Assembly: GCF_026213295.1 (NCBI RefSeq)
Contig: NC_079419.1
Span: 24,451,818-24,515,817, forward strand
From: Gadus chalcogrammus
Lineage: Eukaryota; Chordata; Actinopteri; Gadiformes; Gadidae
DNA: 64,000 nucleotides
Reading direction: 5' to 3'
Each line of letters opens with the position of its first letter. Within the stretch, counting starts at the first letter, position 1. The notes beneath the pieces are model-generated. The model made no database searches. It was given only the letters and a program-made list of their open reading frames with translations, and was not told where the DNA came from. Both the position numbers and the translations under genes were made by a program. Positions 33,621 through 45,155 of this stretch are shown here, in pieces.

Positions 33621-33986
33621 AGTACTAAGTAAAACCTCCACTATTACCCATCAACTCAACTAAGTAGTGTGTAGTTGTAACTGTTTTAGGTTGGTAATAA
33701 CTCAGATATTGTGTACTTCCTAGGAAATTAGGCAACCAATTCTTATAAACACCTATTATCCAAGGTTTATGTTGTTAACAGCCCAAGTTTAATGATGTAC
33801 TATCTAGAAATTAGCATAGAAACTTTCCAATAAAATACTTTTTCTTAGTTATTATTCGTAGCTAAACCCATTTAGAAAGGGTTCATTCGATTTACCACTA
33901 TGGAATTACTTACCTGGTAAAAACCTCTGCAGGAACAGTTTTCCTCTTGTGTTATGGTACATCTTCCTAAATACTGGGTACAAAGC

Positions 33987-34765
33987 CGTTTGTTTCCATG
34001 GTATTACCAGGTTCTTACCATATAATTTATAATAGATACATTCCACTATCCATGCAGTCAACACAAACTTGTACCATGTACGTTCTGCGACGTTACCAAG
34101 TAAAACACACCAATTTACCCAGTAATTAAGCTGAAACTGTATTGTAAAAGGAAGCCTCGTTTATTTCCATGGTATTACCAGGTTCTTACCATATAATTTG
34201 TAATACATTATTCCCTTTTACATGCAGTCAACACAAACTTGTACCATGTACGTTCTGCGATGTTACCAAGTTAAACACGACAATTTACCCAGTAATTAAG
34301 CTGAAACTGTACTGTAAAAGGAAGCCTTGTTTGTTTCCCATGGTATACCAGGTTCTTACCATATAATTTGTATTACATTATTCCCTTTTCCATGCAGCCA
34401 ACACAAACTTGTACCATGTACGTTCTGCGACGTTACCAAGTAAAACACACCAATTTACCCAGTAATGAAGCTGAAACTGTACTGTAAAAGGAAGCCTCGT
34501 TTATTTCCATGGTATTACCAGGTTCTTACCATATAATTTGTAATACATTATTCCCTTTTCCATGCAGTCACACAAACTTGTACCATGTACTGTTCTGCGA
34601 CGTTACAAGTAAAACACGACAATTGACCCAGTAAGTAAGCTGAAACTGTACTGTAAAAGGAAGCCTTGTTTGTTTCCATGGTATTACCAGGCTCTTACCA
34701 TATAAGTTGTAACTGGTTATTCCCTTTTCCATGCAATCAACACAAACCATATATGTTCTGCAACA
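33987..34765. repeat. Left-arm subterminal tandem repeat (about 170 bp unit, 4.5 copies)
   Basis: Units starting GTTTGTTTCCATGGTATTAC or a close variant at 33987, 34159, 34329, 34499 and 34668. Each contains ACGTTCTGCGACGTTAC and GCTGAAACTGTACTGTAAAA. Confidence 0.9.
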
Positions 34766-34935
34766 TCGTTCACCAGTAGTTAAGCACTTTAATTGTTGTT
34801 ATAAAACCCCAAACCACTGTTGATGAAAGGCATATTAAAATTAAACAAAATCAAAGGCTTATCTTTCAAACAATGCATATCTCACAAACAGGCACTGAAC
34901 ACTGAAGAAATCGGACAAAAAAAGAGCCGTCCACA

Positions 34936-35229
34936 TCAACTCAATTTAAATGTTACTGATGGTGTTTTCATAAAACACATGACATTGTTATGGCAAGTGA
35001 CCACAAGGAAGACTGCTTCAACCTCTTCAATTTGAATAAGTGGTGAATTGCCATGCAGCAATCTGCCTATGGGAGCATCTTTGTTGGTCATTCGCAACCA
35101 ATGAGTCCACTCGATGAATGAGAGATGACTCTTTAGTGTCTTCTCTTGTGAGGTATCCCTGCAGTCTCCACATCTGGGATTGAAGGCTGACCAAGACGTG
35201 ACCAGGTAACTCCAAATCTCCCCTTCCAT
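34936..35229 (-). other. Exon-like ORF in the left arm
   Basis: Begins MEGEIWSYLVTSWSAF at 35229 and has LKSHLSFIEWTHW and APIGRLLHG, then EEVEAVFLVVTCHNNVMCF. The right arm holds the same sequence (37720-37905). In both arms it follows an acceptor-like CAG|T. I do not recognise the family; it may be an element gene fragment or a captured exon. Confidence 0.4.
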
Positions 35230-35278
35230 ACTGTAATTAAGAATCAGAAGACAAGAAAATAAACATTAGGACTGTCAA

Positions 35279-36367
35279 TTAAAGGCCCACTATGCAACTT
35301 TTTTAGCCAAAATTACATTAAGTATGCAGGTTGAGAGTTATGCTGATGGTTCTGCATCCATTTCTGGGTCGATTGGTGGGTGTGTCATTTACCCATGTCG
35401 CCTCTCCAGTGAAAAAGCGCATATGCAACTTGATCTGTTCGGACCGAGCCAATCCGGATGTGACGCAGCAGAAGTATCCTCGAAAATGTAGTCAGATTGT
35501 AGTTTCGAAAATGCTTTACGGCACAGACACACACCCAAACATGGCACCGGCTAGATATAAACAGCCAGTTGCGAGGCAATTGTTGCATTCATCATGGATC
35601 AATCGACTGATAAGGGACCCAAGAGGCGGTAGAGAAGAATGGACCAGAAAAGAGATCAGACACGAGTGAAAGGGGAACTATGCAACTTTTTTGGCTTGAT
35701 TTACCTTAATATAACAGGCTAGGAGTCATTGCGATGGTTCCATTATACATTTTTGTTCGATTGTTCGTTGTTTCAACTCCCCCTTGCGCATCTTGGCGAG
35801 AAAAGAAAATGAATAGTTTCTGCCGGCGACCCGCCGCCCACTCTCGCGGGAGTCTCGGGTCTCGCGAAGTAACGAATTGCTTTGCGGCACAGACCCCCAA
35901 ACACGGAACCGGCTCGATATAAACACTATATATATATAAAAAGTAACTAAGGGATTGTTACATTCATCATAGATCAGCCGACTAAAAAGAGACAGAGAAA
36001 CCCAATGTCTTGTTTATTTAGATTATTATGTTGGCCAACACTCTCACACTGATTGTTCTGTTCAACCTAAGATAAAACAATTATAATCTAGGATATAAAT
36101 TCTCCCCGTCAACTATAAAAAGGATGGCTTTATGTTTATTGCAATACAAATACACCATTTTAAAAATGTATAACCTTGCCTACACTTGCCTAAACAAATG
36201 CACATGGCTCGCGTAGAAGTGCATGGGGAAGGGTCGTCAACGAGTTGTTACGACAGTGTTGTAAAATATCTACTACGAAGCTGTAGGGGGCGCTGTGTAG
36301 AGAAATGTGCGTGCCAAAACCAAGAAAACAGCGAAGAAATTCCCGAAGTTGCATAGTGGGCCTTTAA
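35279..36367. mobile_element. TTAA-flanked DNA transposon, copy B (1.1 kb)
   Basis: Same TTAAAGGCCCACTATGCAAC ends as copy A at 16459, TTAA at both sides. Relative to copy A it has an extra block at about 35580-35690 and lacks about 390 bp near 36009. The matching place in the right arm of the surrounding palindrome (about 37655-37670) is uninterrupted. The extra block encodes a short basic peptide (MDQSTDKGPKRR, then RDQTRVK) like the start of the small ORF of copy A. Confidence 0.9.
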
Positions 36368-36764
36368 TAAACATTTCTAGAACATGTAGAACTCAAAGAT
36401 TATTTTGTTTATCAGTTAAAAAGGGATGCTGGTCCTCTGACCATTGTGTTTGGTCATATTGAAAAGAGAAAAAGGCATAGCCATAAATACAGTTAATAGG
36501 ACGGGAGGGGACTGGCTGTTAGCTCCGGTTAGCACTTTAGCATCGAGCTAGTGGAGCTTCTGTCATTCAAATAACTCGGACATGTTGTTTAAAACCTATA
36601 ACACCCAATTTATTAAAATATCCGGATTTAATCTGGCTCTCTCCCATAAGTAAAGTTCACGTTGCAACAACGTCATTTACGTTCTGGCTGCTACCTGTTC
36701 TAGGGACCGTCAACAAGTTACACTCACCGACTGGTGGCAGAGACGTTACCATGGAATGTTTTCT

Positions 36765-37019
36765 GGAAATAAATCATAAAATAACATAAAAATCACTAAA
36801 AAAAATACATTTTGTCACCTGATTGTAGTAGTAGTTGCCAATGGTGGGCTGCTACTTACTGCAGGTAACTTTGCTAATATATTGCAATATTGTTAAACGG
36901 GATGCAATTAATAATTTCAAATATAGTTTAGTCGATTTTTGTCGAATATTAAACTATTAACTGCATTATGATTAAAAAACTATATTGCAATATATTTGTG
37001 TGATTAATTTCCTGAAACA
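36765..37019. other. Spacer at the centre of the giant palindrome
   Basis: AT-rich, no ORF. It contains ATATTGCAATATTG-like small palindromes. The right arm additionally holds about 230 bp (about 37118-37370) missing from the left arm. Confidence 0.7.
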
Positions 37020-37719
37020 ATTCCATGGTAACGTCTCTGCCACCAGTCGGTGAGTGTAATTTGCTGACGGTCCCTAAAACAGGTAGCAGCGGCTACCAGA
37101 ACGTAAATGACGTTGTTGCACAGACATCGATGGTGCCAACATGTGTTTGTGATTTTTCACGATACGGTGTCCTAAGCCGTCCTCAACATACTAAGCCCGT
37201 AATGTATTGCACTTATGTTGATGAATCCGATTGGGTGGTAAACCGAATATCTGGCGAATATCAAACCGGAGGCTAACTTGCACCTGTTGAGGTGGCATGC
37301 TCCGGTAGAGCTGCTCCTTAGCATCGCGCTAACCGGGGCTAACGGAGCCTGTCTCTTCCCGTCCTATTAACTGTACTTATGGGAGAGAGCCCGATTAAAT
37401 CCGGATATTTTAATAAATTGGGTGTTACAGGTTTTAAACAACATGTCCGAGTTATTTGAATGACAGAAGCTCCGCTAGCTCGATGCTAAAGGGCTAACCG
37501 GAGCTAACAGCCTGTCCCCTCCCGTCCTATTAACTGTATTTATGGCTATGCCTTTTTCTCTTTTCAATATGACCAAACACAATGGCCAGAGGACCAGCAT
37601 CCTTTTTTAACTGATAAACAAAATAATCTTTGAGTTCTACATGTTCTAGAAATGTTCAATAATTGACACTCCTAATGTTTATTTTCTTGTCTTCTGATTC
37701 TTTATTAGCCTACAGTATG

Positions 37720-37905
37720 GAAGGGGAGATTTGGAGGTACCTGGTCAGGTCTTGGTCAGCCTTCAAATCCCAGATGTGGAGACTGCAGAAGACACTAAAG
37801 AGCCATCTCTCATTCATCGAGTGGACTCATTGGTTTGCGAATGACCACAAAGATACTCCCATAGGCAGATTGCTGCATGGCATTCACCACTTATTCAAAT
37901 TGTAG
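37720..37905 (+). other. Exon-like ORF in the right arm
   Basis: MEGEIWRYLVRSWSAF follows CCTACAG|T at 37717, then LKSHLSFIEWTHW and GRLLHGIHHLFKL and a stop. It is the mirror copy of the left-arm ORF; the two have diverged by substitutions and by an indel. Confidence 0.4.
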
Positions 37906-38582
37906 AGGTTGAAGCAGTCTTCCTTGTGGTCACTTGCCATAACACTGTTATGTGTTTTATGAAAAAAACATCAGTAACATTTAAATTGAGTTGATGTGGA
38001 CGGCTCTTTTTTTTGTCCAATTTCTTCAGTGTTCAGTGCCTGTTTGTGAGATATGCATTGTTTGAAAGATAAGCCTTTGATTTTATTTAATTTTAATATG
38101 CCTTTCATCAACAGTGGTTTGTGGTTTTATAACAACAATTAAAGTGCTTAACTACTGGTGAACGATGTTGCAGAACATATATGGTTTGTGTTGATTGCAT
38201 GGAAAAGGGAATAACCAGTTACAACTTATATGGTAAGAGCCTGGTAATACCATGGAAACAAACAAGGCTTCCTTTTACAGTACAGTTTCAGCTTAATTAC
38301 TGGGTAAATTGTCCTGTTTTACATGGTAACGTCGCAGAACGTACATGGTAAAAGTTTGTGTTGAATGCATGGAAAAGGGAATAATGTATTACAAATTATA
38401 TGGTAAGAACCTAGTTATACCATGGAAACAAACAAGGCTTCCTTTTACAGTACAGTTTCAGCTTACTTACTGGGTAAATTGGTGTGTTTTACTTGGTAAC
38501 GTCGCAGAACGTACATCGTACAAGTTTGTGTTGACTGCATGGAAAAGGGAATGTATTACAAATTATATGGTAAGAACCTGGT

Positions 38583-39785
38583 CAGTGGCGTCTTTGCATT
38601 AGGGGCCAGTGGGGCACGGCCCCACCAGAGAACGCTGCCGTGCAGGGCACGATTATACTTTCTTTTTTTTTTCAAAAATGTCATTGAGCATAAGTTAATC
38701 ATACATTAACTGTTAATAATTAGATTACATGTCCGGTGTGTGCAGTTTTAAATTTGATGAACGCAATCTTGTTAGTGTAGTAGTTTGTGTGTGAAATAGT
38801 TTGTTGCTCCGTCTCGTCTGTTCCGCTCGGTGGGGCCCACCGAGATGGCCCTGTCTGCTGCAGTGTAGAAACTGGTGCTGTTGCGCGAGCAACCGCTTCT
38901 GTTTCGGCGGTGGGGCCAGAAGTTTAGGGCCCCAAAGCACTTCTCATTGGCTGATTTGTAGAAAGGGCGGGGTTTAACGGCGGGAGCCGATCAGATCTTG
39001 CTAGCTAGGCTAACGAGTTACTGTTGCAGTTACAGTTACTGTATTACAGTAAATAACAACAATGGACGTTTCATTCAGTACATGATTATCGTGTTGAGTA
39101 TCTGTCTCATGTGATATTAGCACTTGAGACAGAAGTTGGAGATAAAACGTTGGACCACATACTGCCCGACGGATTTAATCATTATTCAAGAGGGAAGGAG
39201 CAAAATACGATCGTTCACCAGGAGTGGTTCAAGGCGGAAAAAAAATGCTTGTGGTTCACCTCACAGCACAAAGGAAGACCAGACAGCCTGTCCTTAAAGC
39301 ACAGGTATTACCATCTTAGCCCAAACTTGCTTAAATTTTGCACGCCAGGATTATCCAGGTGCTGAAAGCACCACTCTATTAGGCTAGATTCTAGTGTTCA
39401 ATTGTACAGTATGGTGGCCTGCAAACTTAATACAAACTTATACCATACTTCTTCTTTTTTGGTTATATTGTGAGTGTGTGGCTTTGATTATTGATTGCTG
39501 TGTTAAGGGTGTGCGCCGTTGTTTTTTTAGTTGCCACGTTGTTGGTTTCTTGAGTTTTGATATTGTGAGATCTTGACGCTGCCATGTGGTGTGCTATTGC
39601 TATCAGTAGCCGAATATTGTCGTCAGATTCTCGTTGAGTGATGGCATTATGCAGCTGCAATTTTGGTCCCCTCTGGCACTTGCTACGTTTTTGTTGTGAT
39701 GGTAGTAATATGTGGTATTTCTGGATTGCGTTAGAATATTTTCCTGCATGGGCCCCACCAGAGTTGCCTAACCAAATCGCCACTG
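38583..39785. mobile_element. hAT-type element, 1203 bp, non-autonomous
   Basis: Ends CAGTGGCG / CGCCACTG with the 8-bp target duplication AACCTGGT (38575-38582 and 39786-39793). It sits within a 170-bp repeat unit of the right palindrome arm. An open stretch at about 39111-39365 (THQGRPDSLSLK-like) is short and of unknown origin; no transposase domain is seen. Confidence 0.9.
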
Positions 39786-39793
39786 AACCTGGT

Positions 39794-40340
39794 ACTACCA
39801 TGGAAACAAACAAGGCTTCCTTTTACAGTACAGTTTCAGCTTAATTACTGGGTAAATTGTCGTGTTTTACTTGGTAACGTCGCAGAACGTATATGGTACA
39901 AGTTGATGTTGACTGCATGGACAATGGAATGTATCTATTATAAATGATATGGTAGAACCTGGTAATACCATGGAAACAAACGAAGGCTTCCTTTTACAGT
40001 ACAGTTTTCAGCTTACTTACTGGGTAAAATTGTCGTGTTTTAAACTTGGTAACGTCACAGAACGTACAGTGGTACAAGTTTGTGTTGACTGCATGGAAAT
40101 GGAAGTAAGGCTATTATAAATTATATGGTAAGAACCTGGTAATACCATGGAAACAAACGAGGCTTCCTTTTACAGTACGGTTTCAGCTTACTTACTGGGT
40201 AAATTGGTGTGTTTTACTTGGTAACGTCGCAGAACGTACATGGTACAAGTTTGTGTTGACTGCATGGACAATGGAATGTATCTATTATAAATGATATGGT
40301 AAGAACCTGGTAATACCATGGAAAACAAACGGCTTCGTAC
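39794..40340. repeat. Right-arm subterminal tandem repeats
   Basis: Reverse complements of the 170-bp units of the left arm (CTGGTAATACCATGGAAACA at about 39960, 40136 and 40307), continuing those at 38180-38582 on the other side of the hAT. Confidence 0.85.
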
Positions 40341-40975
40341 CCAGTATTTAAGAAGATGTACCATGACACTAGAGGAAAACTTCCTGCAGAGGTTGTTACC
40401 AGGTAAGTAATTCCATAGTTGTAAATTGAATAAACCCTTTCTAAATGGGTGTAGCTATGAATAATAACTAAGAAAAAGTATTTATTGGAAAGTACTATGC
40501 TAATTTCTAGATAGTACATCATTAAATTTGGGCTGTTACCAACATAAACCTTGGATAATAGGTGTTTCTAAGAATTGGTTGCCTAATTTCCTAGGAAGTA
40601 CACAATATCGGAGTTATTACCAACCTAAAACAGTTACAACTACACGCTACTTAGTTGAGTTGATGGGTAATAGTGGAGGTTTTACTTGGTACATTCAGGT
40701 GTAATTCCTCTGTATTTACCTTCTTATTACCAGTGGTAATTACACAGTAATACACTATAATTTACCGGATAATTCCTCTGTATTTCCTTCTTATTACCAG
40801 TGGTAATTACCCAGTAATACACTAGGATTTACCATGTATTTACCGGGTAACTACCTCTGTATTTACCTTCTTATTACCAGTGGTAATTACCCAGTAATAC
40901 ACTATGATTTACCATGTTTGTACCGGGTAAATACCTAGTAATTAGGGTACTGTAAAAGGAAGGGTTACCAAATCG

Positions 40976-41520
40976 TTTAATAAGACCGACTATAGGCTAC
41001 ACAACGTTTACAAAAAACATTTGCTTATCTTGCAAAAATGAAACCTAGCTAGTGTTATCCACCGTCAGTGTGGATTAAAACAACAAATGCTTCATATTGT
41101 GTAACGTTCTGTTATTTGTTTGATGAAAAAATCTAAACTTAATGAAACTAATGTGATCGTAAAGAATGCAAGTCCTCGTGCATTTATAAGTGTATCGCTG
41201 TGTTTTGAATAGTCACACCTACCATAACCTCCAAGTGCCAGCTGAGCCGAACGTGTCACATCTTCGTGCAGTGAGTCCCGTGTTACAAACCGAATTCACT
41301 GCGACACACCGAAAAGTGTGTACCCGGGGGGCGCGTTGAATAATGTGCACTACTCGCGCTCCAGACCATCCACCAGCACCGCAATGTTCTGGCGTGTGGG
41401 TGATGTTTCTGTCTGCAGCGGAAGTGCGTGTGGGTGGATGTCTGGAGCGTGGTGGGTGGACCGGTCTGCAGCCCGACCCCTCTCTCTTCTACAATTGTCC
41501 ACATACAGTACCTAGCCTGG
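40976..41520. other. No gene seen
   Basis: Low-copy-looking sequence; no convincing exon, terminus or RNA gene. Confidence 0.5.
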
Positions 41521-42640
41521 CGAGTGCGAAATGCATCCTGGGATTTATAGCGGTTGCAAGTACACACGAGCCACCTCGAGAAACGGGCCGTTTCTCAATT
41601 CCTAGCACGCGTACTACAGACTCGATGACTTGCAAGTACGTACTTGGCAAGTCCCGTCTTCAGCACAGACGTGCGAGCACGCGAGTACGTACCTGCAATT
41701 GGAACAGCAGCGGACTCGATGACGTCACCACCTCTGCTCGTCCGTTAACTGTGCTACGGCCTCATTTAGGCATATACTACTGAACAATATAACAAATGAT
41801 ATAAAACAAAATCCCAGCCTCTTTCATTTTCAAATAGTATGTAAATATTCTGAATGAATACAATTTTTAAAGATATGCGTGTCCTGTCATGTGTATAAGA
41901 TATACACACACGACTTTATATATATATGTATTTATATATTATCTTATATTATTATTATTATATTATATATTATATAAATATATATATAAGTTAAGAGTAA
42001 CTTAAGCTACAGTTGTGCGTCTTCTCCATATTGTCCGCCATCGTACTGCTGCGAGTGCGAAATGCATCCTGGGATTATAGCGTTGCAAGTACCACGAGCC
42101 CACCTCGAGAAACGGCCGCCGTTTCTCAATTCCGTAGCACGCGTACTACGGACTCGATGACTTGCAAGCACGTACTTGGCAAGTCTCGTACTTCAAGCAC
42201 AGACTTGCGAGCACGCGAGTACGTACCTGCAATTGGAACAGCAGCGGACTCGATGACGTCACCACCTCTGCTCGTCCGTTAACTGTGCTACGACCTCATT
42301 TAGGCATATACTACTGAACAATATAAACAATGATATAAAACAAAATCCCAGCCTCTTTCATTTTCAAATAGTATGTAAATATTCTGAATGAATAAAAATT
42401 GTAAAGATATGCGTGTCCTGTCATGTGTATAAGCTATACACACACGACTTTATATATATATGTATTTATATATTATCTTATATTATTATTATTATTACAT
42501 TATATATTATATAAATATATATACAAGTTAAGAGTAACTTAAGGTACAGTTGTGCGTCTTCTCCATATTGTCCGCCATCGTACTGCTGCGAGTGCGAAAT
42601 GCATCCTGGGATTTATAGCGGATGCAAGTACACACAAACC
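41521..42640. repeat. Tandem duplication of about 535 bp
   Basis: CGAGTGCGAAATGCATCCTG starts at 41521, again at 42052 and a short third start at 42589 (spacings 531 and 537 bp). The two full copies are very similar, including an AT-rich block (TATATATATGTATTTATATA) and the inverted pair GAGAAACGG / CCGTTTCTC near the start of each unit, which is typical of a MITE terminus. Confidence 0.9.
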
Positions 42641-43455
42641 ACCTCCGATGCATGCTCGGTGAAACGGCGAGATCGAGCACGCATCAAGAACACTTCCGGG
42701 TTTTACGACAGCACTCGCTTGATGCGTACTTCGAATTGGAACAGTGCTCGGGCAACGACTGATGACGTTTCACGAGTCCACGAGCAGACGAGCACGCACA
42801 AGTACCAGAGCCCGTCTACGAAGAGCCTGGGCACTTCCTATACGCCCCATTGTACCGATCTTGGTTGTAGTTCCATTAGACATCCACTGGGTGTGATCGC
42901 GGGCGAGTCCAGAATGAATGGGAGTCTATGGGGCTAGACGGCTAAATATGTCTCTTTCACCTGCTTGTCGTTGAAATATCGCAAATTTTATTGTAGATTC
43001 CGCAAGTTCAATATAGATTATAGTTCAAAATTCGAATGAATGAGTACTTATGTCCTTTCGATTTCTTACAGTTTGGGCCGTTGTTGGCCGTACACGCTAG
43101 CATTCTGCTAATGAATGCTGATTGGTCAGGGACGGACTTGCGACTGATTACGACCAGAGACCCCTCTTGACGGCATCTGAAGCTGAAGCACGATCAGAAA
43201 CATTCCGTCAAAGTTAATTTTTTGCGTACTGTATTTATATTTTCCTGCAGGCCCTTTTATTTTTTATATAGTTATGTATGGTGAAAGTACATGGGCATAA
43301 TGGAATTTCTTCCATTTCTTGTGTTCAATGTTCAATGTGTTATATACATGGTAGGTACGGTATGACCACCTTAAATAATACAGTCAATGTCCCGCTCAAT
43401 ATCCTTTAATCTGTCATTGTCTATTTTTCGAAAATAAAGACAGTTTAAAAAAGAA
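42641..43455. other. No gene; contains one half of an inverted motif
   Basis: The 32-bp stretch 42902-42933 (core CGAGTCCAGAATGAATGGGA) is repeated in inverse at 45905-45936 with one mismatch. Nothing else recognised. Confidence 0.5.
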
Positions 43456-43537
43456 ATGCCTCGTGAATGTGCAATGATAAACTGCTCTAACAGTGGAACG
43501 GATTGTCCGTCTTTTCGTTTCCCAAGGACAGAAAAGG
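43456..43537 (+). CDS. THAP-domain N-terminal exon (candidate)
   Basis: ATG at 43456 opens MPRECAMINCSN (C-x4-C, the first zinc ligands of a THAP finger), followed by CPSFRFPRTEK with the conserved FP. A donor-like AAAAGG|GTAACG ends it near 43537. THAP fingers bind DNA in host transcription factors and in P- and Kolobok-type transposases. The second half of a THAP domain lies 7.8 kb downstream on the same strand. Whether the two belong to one gene is open. Confidence 0.5.
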
Positions 43538-43968
43538 GTAACGTTCTTGATTGCTCCTGTATGAATGGTCCTAGGCTACCTGAGGCTGCACCTGCTAGGG
43601 AAAGTTGCGCTGGAGCAAAAAATAAAAATCTGGTAAAATCGAGTGTCGAGTGTCGAGACTCAAGCACTTAACTTACCTTAACCGATTGTTCCATACAAAT
43701 TGTTTGTTAACGATTTAACAACTTCAACATCTGCTATTACTGTAGTTCTTTTTTTGTAGGACTTACTTGGGCTAATGACCTTGCACAGAGCAAAAACCAT
43801 CTACACCACTGGTCATTGATTGCTATGCATTCACTGATCTTTACAGATGGGTTTGTTTTAAGCCATTGAATATAATTGCTCTGCCCTGCAACACATTATA
43901 AGCTACGCATGTTTGTTGAATGAGAAATATGGTCTGGGTCACATTGAAACAGTAACAGTTGTATAACA
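43538..43968. other. No gene seen
   Basis: AT-rich sequence between the THAP exon and the hAT target duplication. Confidence 0.5.
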
Positions 43969-44374
43969 GTAATTATTAGAGCTGTCAGTTAAACGCGTTA
44001 TTAACGGCGTTAACGCAAACCAAATTTAACGGCGTTAAAAAATGTATCGCACGATTAACGCAATTATTTTATTAAAAAAGAAAAAAAAAAAAACATTATT
44101 TTTTTTCTTTGGCTCAAAACAAAGAAGCAGTAGCCTGACTGCTATGTTGAAACAACATTTGTTCAAAGCAGTCGTTTAATTGCACTATAGGCTCTTTTTT
44201 TGTATCGTCCTGTTTTGATCAGTATATGCCAATGTTGTTATCAATAAAATCATTTGCACAAGGCAAGCCGATGCACTTCACCATGTTGATAAGATAATTA
44301 AAATGAGAAGAATTATGGGACAAAAAAATCAAGGGATATTTAGCATAGAAAAATAATTTGCGATTAATCATGAG

Positions 44375-45091
44375 TTAAAGCTATACTGTACGATGTGAGA
44401 GAGCTAGCATGATTTGAAATTAGCTTCTCTTCAGAGTTCCGTTTAACTCCTCCCCCACCCTTCAGGACTCCCTGCCCCCACCCCTCGACACAGAGCCGTG
44501 CACGAGCGCTGCTGCTGCTTACGGCTTACTTCAACGGCAACCATTGCGTCACTTTTCAGGCCATTGAACTCTCTCAGCTGTCGCCATCGCTGAAAAGCTA
44601 ATCCAATATTTATTCTCGTTTTTCCTCGAGCAGTCTCCAACTTCTTTTTTGTTGCTGCCTTTTCAGTTTCTGTCTTTCTTTTTCTTGCCTTTTTAAAAGG
44701 ATGAACCGGGGCAAGAAACGGTGGCAGTGGTAACTTCAGTTTTTTCTCTTCCATTGTGTAAACGTTGTTGGCTCACTAGGTCTACTAGTCCACTGTCATG
44801 AACTACTATGACAACAACGCTTTCTTTGCCCTCCGTGAACGCGCTCAGGCCGGCTCAGGCTCGTACACAGAGGGGAGAGAACGCGCAGGCTTGTGATTGG
44901 TTCTTTAGATCCGGGCACAGTGTCTCCGATTGGTAAGCATTTTAACAGGTTTATAGCAGATACAGAATTCGGTTTTTTTTCGCTTCTTTTTCATTGCCCA
45001 TAAGTTATTTATTGCTGTCAGGATGTAAAAACCAATTTTAACAACATATTAAAAAGTGCATATTACTGGATCCCGTACAATATGCCTTTAA
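44375..45091. mobile_element. TTAA-flanked element nested in the hAT (717 bp)
   Basis: Ends TTAAAGCTATACTGTACG and CGTACAATATGCCTTTAA, an imperfect inverted repeat, with TTAA at both sides. The hAT motif CGATTAATCA continues on the far side. Different family from the 16459/35279 pair, but it shares the TTAAAG start and carries a related small ORF. Confidence 0.8.
44443..44754 (-). CDS. Small basic ORF carried by a TTAA element
   Basis: 103 codons, ATG at 44754: MEEKKLKLPLPPF, a Lys/Arg-rich region (KKARKRKTETEKAATKKK), then ARGKTRINIGLAFQRWRQLR and FNGLKSDAMVAVEV. The KTRxNIGxAFxRWRxLR...GxKSD pattern is familiar from many short fish ORFs associated with repeats, but I know no function. It fills most of the element and starts near its right end. 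Predicted nuclear or DNA-binding from its charge only. A decayed relative is in the element at 16459-17857. Confidence 0.5.
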   Translation of the reverse strand: MEEKKLKLPLPPFLAPVHPFKKARKRKTETEKAATKKKLETARGKTRINIGLAFQRWRQLREFNGLKSDAMVAVEVSRKQQQRSCTALCRGVGAGSPEGWGRS

Positions 45092-45155
45092 CTATGACAT
45101 TAATGCGATTAATCACGATTAAATATTTTAATCGCTTGACAGCTCTAGTAATTAT

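Larger units (their letters stand above)
33346..40970. mobile_element. Giant inverted-repeat (foldback) element, 7.6 kb
   Basis: The ends TGGTAACCCTTCCTTTTACA and its reverse complement at 40951-40970 start two arms that stay complementary to the middle (left 33346 to about 36765, right about 37020 to 40970) around a spacer of about 255 bp. After removing a TTAA element in the left arm and a hAT in the right arm the arms are about 2.3 and 2.7 kb. Terminal and subterminal tandem repeats occur in both arms. A 5-bp AATCG flanks both ends (33341-33345 and 40971-40975). No transposase is encoded. Superfamily unknown; long arms recall Mutator-like or foldback elements. Confidence 0.85.
43977..45147. 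mobile_element. hAT-type element, 1171 bp, hosting a nested TTAA element
   Basis: Ends TAGAGCTGTC / GACAGCTCTA with the 8-bp target duplication GTAATTAT (43969-43976 and 45148-45155). Internal AACGCGTTATTAACGGCG and ATTAATCACGATTAAAT motifs are typical of this hAT group. About 717 bp of its length is a later TTAA element (44375-45091), so the original was about 450 bp and non-coding. Confidence 0.9.

Noticed and set aside
38725..39365. Transposase in the hAT at 38583-39785
   Set aside because: Open frames are short and show no BED finger, catalytic or dimerisation motif.
41917..41995. Possible AT-rich origin or matrix attachment region
   Set aside because: Only simple TATATA-type composition, repeated in the tandem copy; no specific evidence.
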